Below, piece after piece: positions 1 through 10,405 of a DNA stretch of 64,000 nt. Under the pieces are notes generated by a model. The model saw only the letters and a list, made by a program, of their open reading frames with translations. It was not told the origin of the DNA and did not search any database. How positions within the stretch are numbered: the stretch's first letter is position 1; the number at the start of each line of letters is the position of its first letter. The DNA is taken from contig JAPDRO010000011.1 in the NCBI GenBank assembly GCA_030247885.1, forward strand, positions 744,001 through 808,000, read 5' to 3'. The stretch is from Taxawa tesnikishii (nom. ined.) (taxonomy: Eukaryota > Ascomycota > Dothideomycetes > Dothideales). The position numbers and the translations under genes are program-made.

Positions 1-871
1 CACCGGCAGGAGCGGACTATTACGTGTACTATCCAGAGCGCACACCGAAGCGCTTAACCTTCATCCTAACATACATCGGCGAGAACCTCAGCGAGATCTT
101 CACCTTCCTGATGGGAGCCGGCATCGCATCAGGTGAGTCGCAACACACCACACAAGCCCGTTTTTGTCCCGTGAACAGTGCCGATAACGATGTCTCGTTC
201 AGGAATCATGAACAACCCAACCTGGAGCGCCGCAAACGACATCAGCCCGGGCGCCGTCATCACCGCAGGTTTCAGTCCTCTGGGTTCTTTCGGGTAAGAA
301 CACAGAACCTGCGTATGCTTCTCTAGCGTCAAAATCTAACTCAATTTCTAGCAAGTTCTGCGCCGTCATCATGGCTCTCGGTGTCATCGCAAACAACATT
401 CCCGGCACATACAGCGCAGGTCTTGGCTTCCAGTGTCTCGGCTCATGGCCCCTTCGCGTTCCGCGCATGGTATGGAACACCTTCGGCGTCGCCGTGTACA
501 CTGCTTGCGCAGCCGCCGGGCGCGACCACCTCTTCGAGATCTTTGAGAACTTCCTCGCGCTTATGGGGTACTGGGTGTGCATCTGGATCGTCATAACACT
601 TCAGGAGCAGTGGATCTTCCGCAATGGTGTATACGACTGGAGTCACTGGAACGACCGTACTAAGCTGCCGATCGGACTGGCGGCGCTAGCGGCATTCTGT
701 ATTGGCTGGGTTGGCGCCGTGCTGTGTATGGATCAGATTTACTTTGTCGGCCCTATTTCGAAGATGGTGGGTGAGTTCGGGTCGGATATGGGTATTTTTG
801 TGGGCAGTGCTTGGGCTGGACTTGTATACCCTCCGCTACGGTGGATTGAACTGAAGTTCATTGGGCGTTAA
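1..871 (+). CDS. NCS1 purine-cytosine permease, 3' part (5' end outside window)
   Basis: Last three exons of a permease of the fungal Fcy2 purine-cytosine type (NCS1 family), which imports purines, cytosine or related compounds across the plasma membrane. The coding frame is open from base 3 and enters the window mid-gene. Introns are 133-202 and 294-351, both GT-AG; joined exons read ADYYVYYPERTPKRL, then GENLSEIFTFLMGAGIASG, NNPTWSAAND and several hydrophobic membrane segments, ending WIELKFIGR. The stop is at 869-871. It runs toward the minus-strand regulator gene, whose stop lies 182 bases away. It could supply substrate to the adjacent catabolic cluster, but the Hxn transporters described in Aspergillus are, as I recall, major-facilitator proteins, so its membership is inference. 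Family assignment is firm; substrate is unknown. Confidence 0.85.
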
Positions 872-1053
872 GGGCGCCGTCAGCTGTATGTGTTGGTGGG
901 ACGGATTTGTTGTAGCACTTAGCAGACATCTAGGCGCTGGAGAGCCTTGTATCCTGTCTTTGTCCCTGCCATATTGCATGGGAAAACTCAATGTGCTCGT
1001 CCCTTTACATGGAGTGTATTGTACTCGTTCCATTTCGTCCTCGACAGGAACTG

Positions 1054-4000
1054 CTATACAAGTGTTTCATCCTGATTGATCAGCCTCCAGGGAACCAAGC
1101 CCTTCAACACAATCATGCCTTCATGCACAACCGCCCACCTGACCTTACTCAGATGCTTCGCTACCACCGCCGTCAACCCCGCCGTTCTCGTCTTCCGTTT
1201 GCCAGGAGGTGCCGCCACGAGCTGGTCAGACCTCACACTCGTCATGCTAGAGATTAGAGCGTTCATTTCTGCCTTCGCATCCCAGATCATCTCATCGTCT
1301 TCCTCGTCTGCCGCCGTAGCAGCCTCGCTGACAGTCGGACGTGCGTGGTAGAACGACCAAATAGTCGTGGTAGCCAGGAAAAGACACCAGGGGTAGTGCA
1401 ACAGGCCGCCGGCGTCAAAATCCTCAAGGTGCATAACGGCGTCTTTGAGCAGATGGGCCGCGTGCCATGCCGCCTTGGATGCCGCTTGGCTGTCCCCTTT
1501 GCCCAGCGCTTGACCACCTTCTGTGATCGCGTGTAATCCGCGCGCGACACGGGCCGGCCGAGGATGTGGCGCGCACCGGCGTAGATCTGAAGATCGAGGA
1601 ATTCGGCGTACAAAATCACGTGCGCAGCGTGGTAAATGGCGATGTAGGACGTCGTGAATATGGCAAATTCCTTCTTAGCTTGCTGCTGCTGTTCGGGATT
1701 GACAGTCGGAGAGGCGTGGGAAAGGGTATGTGCCATAGACATAGTGTAGGCGTCGAAATCGGCTTTCCAGGCATTGTAGGCAGTGGCCATGCGGTGTCGC
1801 CAGTCCCCGAGGACAGTGTCGTTGCCCATAAGACCTACAGAAGGTGAGCATGTAGTCCAGCATATCGGTGAGTCAAATTTTTACCTAACGAGGTCTGATC
1901 CCTCCGCTTCATGTCCCAACTCACAGACATCAACCCATGGAAGAGGATTACCCGCGAGAGCGCGTTCAGGTTTCGTGATGTAGGAGGCGTTTCTGCGGAG
2001 AGATACGACTTGAGGACGGTGAGAAACAGCGGCGGTTGCTTCTGCTTCTTCCGTAATCTCTGCCATTGTTCGGCAGACGGCGCTTCCCACAGAGATTGGC
2101 CGCAGGGCAACGTGGAGCGCAACTCGAACGCGGACATGCAGAGTGATTGGCAGAACAGCACCGCGTGTTGCACGTCCCACGTGAAGCACAAAAGCGCTAG
2201 TCTGCGTAGAAGTCAGGCGTTGTTGTGGGAACGAGTGTAAGAAAGCTCACCTCTTCCTCTGCTCGGCCTCCACCCACGCTTTCCAGTCGTCCTCTAAATC
2301 GCCAGTGCCTTCTTCCAGGGTCTCTGGCCTGATTGTTTGACAGTCGCTCCGTCTGATCAGATTTATCAACAAGCCGTGAAACAGGTGGCTCATGTCATGC
2401 TGCTTTTGACCAGCACGTGACTTTCCGAAGCACTCAACAAGCAGTATAGTCTGAAGTACCCAGAGCTCAGGTCGAGCGCTAAATCCAGCATTCGCAAAAA
2501 CTTGCGGTCGTAAAACGTCATGAATGCAGACCTAAGAAGAATTAGCAACTGACGTCCCGTGCGAACCCTTCAAGTGTGTCCTCGACGCAGGTGATGGCAA
2601 CAAACGTGTACACTCACCGCCAATTGATGTGCATCTTTTTCGCAGTAGGTGGCGCCTAAGAGAAGTACGGCCGCCAACAGCAACGTTTCCGTCTGCGCAG
2701 GTTCAAAGGTTGCTTGATGAATGAGTGGATATGCGGCGTTGAAACGCGAGAAATAGAGATCCGAGTAAGTTTGTAGCGACGAAAGGGACAAGCGAGGATC
2801 GTCTGTTGCGATGTAGTGTCCATCGGGAGTGATTGGTTGGGAAATCTCGATCAAGTCGAGTATCTGAGCTCTGGCTATTTCATCAATGCTGGGCAGGCCT
2901 GTTGACTGATCGAGAAGCGTCATCGGGCGTTCTGTGTCAGCCTCGCTGGCGGCAGTGCCGCCATCACTGATCTTACGAACCGCCTGGCCATCGCCGTTGC
3001 TGACCGATGTCGCTTCAGTCGATACCTCGGTTCTCGAAGACGATGCTCTGCTCGCATGTGACGAGCTTGATGCGTTGCTAAAGTCGATTCCATGGTCACC
3101 AGGAACCTCGCTTACAGGAGTGCGCAGTGGCACTGGTTGCGGTGACGCTGCAGCGGGCTTCCTTTGCACCTCCGGAGAACTCGTAGCAACAGCAGGACGC
3201 TGCTCAAAGCCAGGTATGTCGTCAAAGCTCAAACTCAAGGGATTGCCGCTCGTGTTGGCGGTAGAGATATCTGGAAAGGTGTCCAGCCGACCTTGTCGTC
3301 CCTGACCAAAAGCTTCCATGCCATCCATTTGTTGATACGGATTTAGGTTAATGTCGAATAACCAGTTATAATTGTTCATAGTGGTAAAAGGCATGTTGAA
3401 TGAGCTCGCTGTAGGCGGTCAGACATTGCTACGACTGGAGGATATGTTGAAGCACTATACCTGTATCCGGATTGAAGACATCCTCATACGGAGCACTCTC
3501 CTGGGGGACCCTCACGTCCTGGTTTGCTTTAACGGATGTTTCCCAAAACCGTCGGCTGCCTGGATAGGGTCGAACGAGGTTTCCATGAGGTCAATCTCGG
3601 TTGGAGCAAAGACCCATGGATCGTTGGCCACGCGAGGCACATTCTGATTGTCGGTTTGCATGTTTGCGGAAGAAGATCCCAGCGATGTCGGCGGCGACAT
3701 GAGCGCGGGGTCGATGTCAATGGAGTGTGCAGACTCTAAACCGATTGCTGCTGCTGTTGTTGCATCTTCTTGTCCGCTTACGTTTGGCTTCTTGGATACG
3801 ATGTTACCATCCACATCCTTCCACATACGCTTGCGGGTCATTAAAGCTCCTCCTTCGGCATCCTTTTGTCGATGACGGGCAAGATGCCTCTCTATCCAGG
3901 ATGTCAGTCAGATTTGTCCCATGCTACGAGCGATTGGTAGGCTCGAGAGTGGTACCAGTCGTGGTTGTGATCACACAAACCGGGAATGCTCGCTGTGCAC

Positions 4001-4224
4001 CCAGTATACATGGGCAGGTAACAGGTATGAACCGGATATCTTCGTGACATACCTAGAAGATCTCGCCGCTTGAAATGCGCCCGACATCTTTCGCATGTAT
4101 TGTCACCGTCAGTATGATTGAGCACATGCCTCTGCAAATGTTCTTGACGAGTAAAAGTTCTACCACATTCGTCGAATGAGCAGGCAAACCTCTTGTCTGC
4201 AGTCTTGACTTTGTGGGAGACCAT
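1054..4224 (-). CDS. hxnR: C2H2 zinc-finger / Fungal_trans transcription factor, HxnR-like
   Basis: Predicted specific activator of the neighbouring catabolic genes, about 924 residues. ATG at 4224 opens MVSHKVKTADKR, then two C2H2 fingers (CSFDECGRTFTRQEHLQRH and CERCRAHFKRRDLLERHLAR), a Ser-rich linker, NMPFTTMNNYNWLF, and a C-terminal fungal-specific regulatory domain. Introns: 3892-4052, 3409-3460, 2532-2617, 2202-2250, 1835-1884. Two one-base shifts are needed: near 3542-3548 (C3A4 run), where GFGKHPLK must pass into ANQDVRVPQESAPY, and at 1494-1497 (C4 run), where VVKRWAKG must pass into DSQAASKAAWHAAH. Both look like missing bases. The upstream 671 bases hold a TTATCA (GATA-type) site at 4284. 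The assignment to HxnR rests on finger architecture plus the neighbours; many fungal regulators share this layout. Confidence 0.8.
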
Positions 4225-4895
4225 TGTTATCACGGTACACTGGGGAACAATGATCTAGGTTACGACTTGGAGGACGAAGAAGATTATCAGGTAGAGGGTC
4301 GAGAGCTGCGAGTCGGTTCAGCACCCCAACTGTAGTTAGGCTGGTTCACGGATGTGGCAGCCGTGTTCCAACAGCGCCGATGTTCGCAGGCTAAGCTATG
4401 GCTTGCCTACAATGGTTCTGCCGGGTCTTGATATGTAGCCGTATTCCATCGTTCCATCGCCCGCGGCTAGCAGCTACCGATTGTCTTCGCCGCAAAGCAG
4501 GGCGACGCCGCCCAACGACTCATGTCGCACAGTTAGAGAATTCTGATGGCCATGTTTTCCCCAGCATAAGCTGTTCATGGCGGTTTGAGTCAGGAGAAGA
4601 ATTGATGTTTCTGAATAACGCAACTGTGAAGAAGAGACGCCGAAAGCAGCAGGTTGCGGCTGGCGCTAGGACCTTCTTTCGGGGAGGACCCTGAAGCACC
4701 CATGACTCGCTCCGCCGGATATAAGGCCAGAGCTCTGTTGCACTTATCAAGCAAGAGTGGGGGTGAATCTGGAACAATTGACTCTCTGCAAGCATGGAGA
4801 TGAACAATGACAATCGCAAATTGCATTCTGAATCTTATGACTCAGGGTATGTACAGAAGGAACCCCAGCATCAACTTCCTCACCCCGGCCGGCCA
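4225..4895. promoter_or_regulatory. Intergenic: upstream of hxnR-like gene, downstream of hxnT-like gene
   Basis: No coding frame with fungal codon character or splice structure is visible. It should hold the minus-strand regulator's promoter. Weak candidate sites are TTATCA at 4284-4289 and at 4227-4232, matching the HGATAR nitrogen (GATA-factor) consensus on the minus strand. Such sites are common by chance. Confidence 0.4.
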
Positions 4896-6192
4896 TCACG
4901 CGGTGCCATTGGTCTGTCCGTTGAAGAAAGGGTAGTCTGTGTAGCCCTTGGATGGCGGGCTTGCGCCGTAGAAAGTGCTGCGGTCGTATGGGTTCAATGG
5001 TAGGCCGTCTGCCAGTCTTCGTGGCAAATCCGGGTTTGCAATGAACCATCTTCCCATAATGATCGCGTCCGCATCATCTGCGTCGAGTTTCGGTACAGCG
5101 TTGTCGCGGTTGAAACTTCCGGCGGCCAGGAACTTGACCCCGCCCTTCTGCAGGATGCGGCGGAGTGGCACGAGAGAGTTGGCCATCTTCCTTGTCGCCT
5201 CAGCCTCCACTCCGTCGTTCTTTGTGTATGCTGCGAGAGCGTCCATCTTTGCATTCTCGTCCAGGACTTCATCGAATCTCGGCTCCACGCAGTGTACGTA
5301 GGTAGGCCTCTGCTCTTCGGGAAGGGAAGCGATCTGCTCGCACAGGTATGCCCAGTGTGCACTTGGGTTGGAGTCGCGGGTATCTTGGAAGTAGTTGTAG
5401 GGAGACAGTCTGATTCCAGTGCGGTCGGCTCCGATTGCGGCGCAAACAGCTTTGATCACTTCGATTGGGAAGCGGGAACGATTCTCGACGGAACCACCGT
5501 AGCTGTCTGTTCTTTGGTTGACATTGTCGTGAAGGAATTGGTCAAGGAGGTAACCGTTTGCGCCTGACGAGGTTATCAGCTGGCTGTGCCGTCACTGTGT
5601 CGTCCCCAATGACCGTACCATGAATCTCTACTCCGTCAAAACCCGCTTCGATCGCCTTCTTAGCAGCCTCCGCAAAGTCGTTCGTGGTCTCGTGGATCTC
5701 CTCCACTGTCATTGGCTTTGGTGGTGCATCGCCATATTCGGTTCCGTCAAGTGCCTTGCCAGAGATGGGATTATCACTGGCACTGATCGATTGCTTTCCA
5801 CCCCGGAGACCTGGTGGGGACGCCCGACCGGTATGCCACAGCTGACAATAGATGAAACCTCCCTTGGCGTGCACAGCGTCCGTCACACGCTTCCAGCCTG
5901 CAATCTGTGACTGGGTGAAGACACCCGGAGTACCTGGGTAACCGCTTGCATAGTGGCAGATATCCGTGGCTTCGGCAAGTTGGAGGCCGCCTTTACTCGC
6001 TCTTTGCGAGTAATACTCTACGGCAAGATCGCCTGGCACATAAACACCGTCGCTTTCCTTCTCAGCTCGCATGCGAGTCAAAGGAGCCTGGACGAGACGG
6101 TGCTCAAGACTCAACCTGCCAAGCTTCAACGGCTTAAACAGGATGCTGTCCCTCAGAGGGGTGAACGCAGGAGGAGAGATTGCGGCAGGCAT
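4896..6192 (-). CDS. hxnT: NADH:flavin oxidoreductase / old yellow enzyme, HxnT-like
   Basis: FMN-dependent ene-reductase of about 413 residues, a TIM barrel of the OYE family. ATG at 6192 (MPAAISPPAFTPLRDS) is the first ATG that gives a normal OYE N-terminus. Visible motifs: LGRLSLEHRLVQAPLTRMR, QLWHTGR, GFDGVEIHGANGYLLDQF (substrate-binding His-x-x-Asn) and QRTDSYGGSVENRSRF; the end has the FMN-phosphate region AAGSFNRDN and IIMGRWFIANPDLP. One intron, 5564-5618. In Aspergillus nidulans the OYE-type HxnT acts on a hydroxylated pyridine-derived intermediate in nicotinate breakdown; the same ring-reducing role is inferred here from the cluster. Alone, it could be any OYE. Confidence 0.9.
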
Positions 6193-7140
6193 GTTGAAAT
6201 CTCTACTTAACAAGAAAAAAAACCGAGCAGTATGGACAGAGTGCAATAACACAGGGAAAAAGGAACGCCTTGGAAGGAGTTTTATTGACCTGCCTGCACG
6301 TGTTTTTCGCGATGCCGAGTACGAAGTTAACCCTTCCTGTCACTCTTGACCCGAGTTCACTATCTCCGCACGTCTTCATATCCTGACGGATAGCAAAAGT
6401 CAAGAGTTCGGAGACGTGAGTGGCTCTAGAGTGGGGTGGAAAGTCCGGTGGGTAGATCCAGCATTAGCGTGTATGAAGCCGAACTGTGGTTCAGAAAGAA
6501 AGTGGGATTGCATACTGTCGGGTCAGTTGGGATAGCAGCATGCTTTTTCATCCTAGCGAGGGGTAGTGTGCGGGCTGGTGGTATGCAGTACGGCACATCG
6601 CCCATCTGGGGCGGAAAAGTACGGCGCCTTGAGAATGGCATCCGCACACATCGAATGGTTGTACCGAACGCTGTACAGGAGTTCAACGGACGAGCGTAGA
6701 AAATTCATGCAAGTGGACTGTGAGGGAGTGTTCAACCCGCTGCTCGACACAGATCGAACGCACACATGAGTACGTCAGGTTCGCCGCAAAGTCACAAAGC
6801 GTGCCGCGTTGCTAAACTCAAGCCATGATCACGAATCATGAAGGAGAACACAATTGCCATCCGCCTGATGCATAGCGCTGGAGGTGGTAGACTGCATTCT
6901 GATGATGACTAAGCGTAGTACGGAAACATTCGCGTCCGGATCGCGTCAACACCTCCAACACATCGACGCGAAGATCATCAACGTGCCCCTAAAATGCCTA
7001 CCAAACATCAAGAATCGTATGTTTGTTCGACAAAGATGGGCTGATCAAGATGGTTGTCCTCTTGAACAATCACCGCCGCGACTGATGAGGCCATGCATGT
7101 TCGCCGCATACGCGTGCAAGCAATCTCTTCATCTGCTCTT
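6193..7140. other. Intergenic, upstream of hxnT-like gene
   Basis: About 950 bases without a convincing gene. Open frames here are short, lack splice partners and have no recognisable domain. It should contain the promoter of the minus-strand OYE gene and the 3' end of the dehydrogenase transcript. Confidence 0.4.
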
Positions 7141-8063
7141 CTACCACTTGGTAACTCCTCCATCAACACAGATGTCCTGTCCGGTCATGTAGCTACTTGC
7201 ATCGGAAGCCAAGAAAACACAAGCGCCACGTATGTCGTCCGGTTCTGCCACTCTTCCGTTCATGATTTCATCCTTCCAGCTTTCGAGGAGGTGTGGAAAC
7301 GGCGCGGTCATTTCAGTCCTTACGTATCCGGGCGAGACCGAGTTGCATCTGATACCGTACTTGACCAATTCGGCCGCTGGTCATGTCAACCTGGAGCCAA
7401 TTTTGCCAACAACGCTGCGGACGTACCTATCGCTGGGCACATGGCTCTCACAGCACCCTTGGTCCCGCAGTATGCTGAGGAGAGCTGAGATCGGATAGCC
7501 ATGTATGACGCGATCGAGGCGACGAGGACTATTGAACCCTTCGTGGTCTTGTTGGCAATCATCGCTTTCGCCGCCAGTTGTGCCGTGTAATACAGTCCCT
7601 TGATGTTGACGCCCACCAGCCTGTCAAATCTCTCCGGAGTAGTGTCGAGGAAGCCGACGTTATCGTTGACGCCAGCGGTAGGGACACAAACATCGAGCTT
7701 CCCATCGAAATCTCTCCTGAATGCTTCAAAGCCTTCTTCTAGACTGGACATCGACCTGACATCGACTTTGTAATGCGCCGTCTTCACGCCAAACTTCTTT
7801 TCGATCTCGAAAAAGGCTGGTACAGGATCGATCACTGCCGAACGTGAGCATGTGCGCAGTGCCTTGCCGCACCGGGAATATCGCAACTCACCGTCGAAGA
7901 TGGCAACATCAGCGCCGGCCTCCGCGAGGCCCTCGGCGAAAGCAAGACCACAGCCGCGAGCTCCGCCTGTAACGAGGGCTGTCCTGCCTTTGAGAGAGAA
8001 CTATACATTTGAAGATCAGTCCATCATCCATCAACGCCATAGAGCGCAACGTACTCTACTCAT
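7141..8063 (-). CDS. hxnW: Short-chain dehydrogenase/reductase, HxnW-like
   Basis: Classical SDR of 253 residues with a Rossmann NAD(P)-binding fold. The first exon is only nine bases (ATG AGT AGA, 8055-8063). Introns 8001-8054, 7835-7891 and 7377-7426 give an unbroken frame: MSRFSLKGRTALVTGGARG (TGGxxxGxG cofactor motif), PTAGVND in place of NNAG, catalytic SSAYCGTKGA (YxxxK with preceding Ser), and NSVSPGYVRTEM. The end is ICVDGGVTKW. It resembles sorbose reductase/polyol dehydrogenase-like SDRs. In the A. nidulans nicotinate pathway HxnW is the dehydrogenase that leads toward 3-hydroxypiperidine-2,6-dione; that role is inferred from context. It is divergent from the hxnM-like gene, sharing 555 bases of promoter. 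Confidence 0.85.
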
Positions 8064-8618
8064 CGTGGTTGTTGAGGGCACAGAAAACAACGATAGGTAA
8101 AGCTATTCAGACTAAACTCCGTTCGAGAAGAGGACTGTGCTGTTTTGTTGAACAATGAATCACGAAGATGGGGTATCAAAACACTCGTTTGGTGTTCCCT
8201 ACTCTCCATGATCGTTTATACGATTCTGCGATTGTTCCACTTCTGTGACACCAGTCGCATCCCACTTCCACCAATTCGTTCACCGGGATTCAGACACCCT
8301 CGTACACTTTTCTCGGATCGCGTCACGAACGATGTACCTGCATCGCGTGCCGGCGCTGCTGCAGGGCGCCGCGATAACAGTAGCGCGGTTTGCTGGGAAT
8401 CCCCCACCTTTCATTCTCCATGCAGCATTACCGCGTGCCCCACCGAGGGCTTTCTACGCTTTGTATGCATGTGTAAACACTGTAAAAAATAATCGCTTGT
8501 ACGTGAGGACATCTTTTCTCTTTTGAAACCACTTTTCGCAACTCAATCGCATCGCTGCGTCCAAAGAAATATCTACATTCCTTTCTCTTCCATATTCTGA
8601 CAAGGACTTGTCAAAAAC
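8064..8618. promoter_or_regulatory. Shared divergent promoter, hxnW-like / hxnM-like
   Basis: 555 bases between the two start codons (8063 minus, 8619 plus). A CGATAG (HGATAR) site is at 8091 and a CCAAT box at 8271-8275; pyrimidine-rich sequence precedes the plus-strand ATG. The arrangement would allow co-regulation of two consecutive pathway steps. The sites are weak matches only. Confidence 0.5.
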
Positions 8619-9780
8619 ATGGGCAAGAAGCGTGTGCTAGTTTCTTACGGTGTGGACATCGACGCTGTAAGACAAACTTGGTCGCCTGCTCGGAAGAAAA
8701 TGTCGCTAACGTGTTCTAGGTGGCTGGCTGGTTGGGCTCATACGGAGGCGAAGATTCGACCAGTGACATTAGCAGAGGTACATTACACTCTGAGTGGGAG
8801 ACGTCTTGTGGAACACGCAGCTGAGGGGTTACCAGGCATATGGGCTGGCACCCACGGTACGAGGAGGTTGCTGCAATTATTCAAGAAGTACGACATCAAG
8901 GCGACATGGTTCATACCAGGCCACTCGCTCGAATCTTTCCCGGAAGACTGCGCTGCCGTACGCGACGCTGGACACGAGATCGGCCTGCACGGTTACTCGC
9001 ACGAGAATCCCGCAGACATGACCTTTGAGCAACAGCGTGACGTTCTCGACAAGACATACAAGCTGCTTGTGGACTTCTGCGGCGGCAAGCCTCCACGTGG
9101 AAGCGTAGCACCTTGGTGGGAGACCAGCAAGGAAGGAACCGAGTTGCTGCTTTCGTACGGTATCGAGTACGATCACTCTATGAGCCACGAGGACTGCCAG
9201 ATGTACTGGTTGAGGACAGGTGATACATGGACAAAAATCGATTACTCGAAGAAGGCGGAGGAATGGATGAAGCCGCTGGTCAAGGGCGAGACTACAGGAC
9301 TTGTTGAGATCCCCGGAAGCTGGTATATCGATGTGCGTGCGCGAAACGGATGAGGTTGTCGGAGATGTAGGCTGACATTCATGGCAGGACCTGCCTCCGA
9401 TGATGTTCATCAAGAACAGCGCCAACAGTCACGGCTGGGTCAACCCCGAGACGTCGAAGCTATCTGGATGGACCACTTCGACTACTACTACCGCGAATTT
9501 GATGAGTTCATCTTTCCGATGACTATCCATCCAGGTAGGATAGCGACTCAACAGCAACGGAGATTGAAGCTGATTGGATACAGACGTGAGTGGAAGACCG
9601 CATGTCTTGCTTATGCACGAGCGCATCATCGAGCACATCAACAAGCACGAGGGCGTCGAGTGGGTGACTATGGGAGAGATGTGTGATGACTTCAAGAGCA
9701 GGAACACACCTCCAGCTGGTGCCCGGATGCCAGCCAGCAGGGAGGAGGTGTTGGCGAAGCTGCAGAAGGGTGGACTGTGA
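8619..9780 (+). CDS. hxnM: Polysaccharide-deacetylase-fold (NodB) hydrolase, HxnM-like cyclic imide hydrolase
   Basis: Metal-dependent hydrolase of about 315 residues. Introns 8667-8719, 8778-8835, 9333-9387, 9535-9583. The spliced protein begins [20 protein letters not shown] and carries the NodB metal set: Asp of VDID, then His pairs in [14 protein letters not shown]; further on [24 protein letters not shown] and [12 protein letters not shown]. It matches the H. pylori PgdA-like/allantoinase-like branch that includes cyclic imide hydrolases, and lacks a signal peptide or chitin-binding module, arguing against a secreted chitin deacetylase. HxnM opens the ring of 3-hydroxypiperidine-2,6-dione in A. 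nidulans; the same reaction is inferred. One missing base is implied in the C4 run 9444-9447 (frame passes from HGWVN to [12 protein letters not shown]). Confidence 0.85.
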
Positions 9781-10405
9781 AGGAAATCTTCCTGGTCGAG
9801 GTTTCTATAGTATCTTCAGCGAGAAATCTCTACGTCGTTTTGAGTCTTATCCAAACTGTCATACTGTACCTTGAATCTCAGCAAACCTCTGTATCTATAC
9901 AAGATATGGAACCGCATTGTAACCAGTTGCGAGTCGTTAACAGAAACATACACGTGTACGGACATCCGGTGATCGGCCTGTCTGCTTCGTGCCCCGGACG
10001 CGTTTCAGACGCGTCACACAGATCAAACCCCCGACATTTTCCCCTGGCTCAAGCGCGTCCCAGCATGGTTTCCCTCCCATCTCCCCCACCCTTCTGTCCT
10101 GCTTCCGATTCTTCCCATCCTCCAACTCCTTTCCTCCACCCACGGTGAGGCAGCGTCCGCTTCTCGAACCTCCAGAACGGCGGCCGAATCATCTAAGCCA
10201 ATACGCGAGATAAGCGCGTCCGTAGCTATCGCCTTACAGTAATGTACAGACGTAAATGGAGGTAGGGGTCGTCCTACAGCATGTCACTCGAACCACAAGT
10301 ATCTGCTCTCTCTATCTACTATTCTCTATAACAAAGCTCAAGTATTTTGTTCGTAAATCTTGCCTTCCCTTGTTTGGCTCAGAAAAAGTCATCTGTTATC
10401 GGATC
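9781..10405. other. Intergenic, upstream of hxnX-like gene
   Basis: About 625 bases; C-rich stretch around 10040-10140 and AT-richer sequence before the next ATG. No gene seen. It should hold the promoter of the FAD monooxygenase. Confidence 0.4.

Noticed and set aside
3409-3515. A 107-nt intron in the hxnR-like gene, donor at 3514-3515
   Set aside because: It avoids the stop but leaves the following exon in the wrong frame; the 52-nt intron 3409-3460 keeps the protein-like segment ANQDVRVPQESAPYEDVF.
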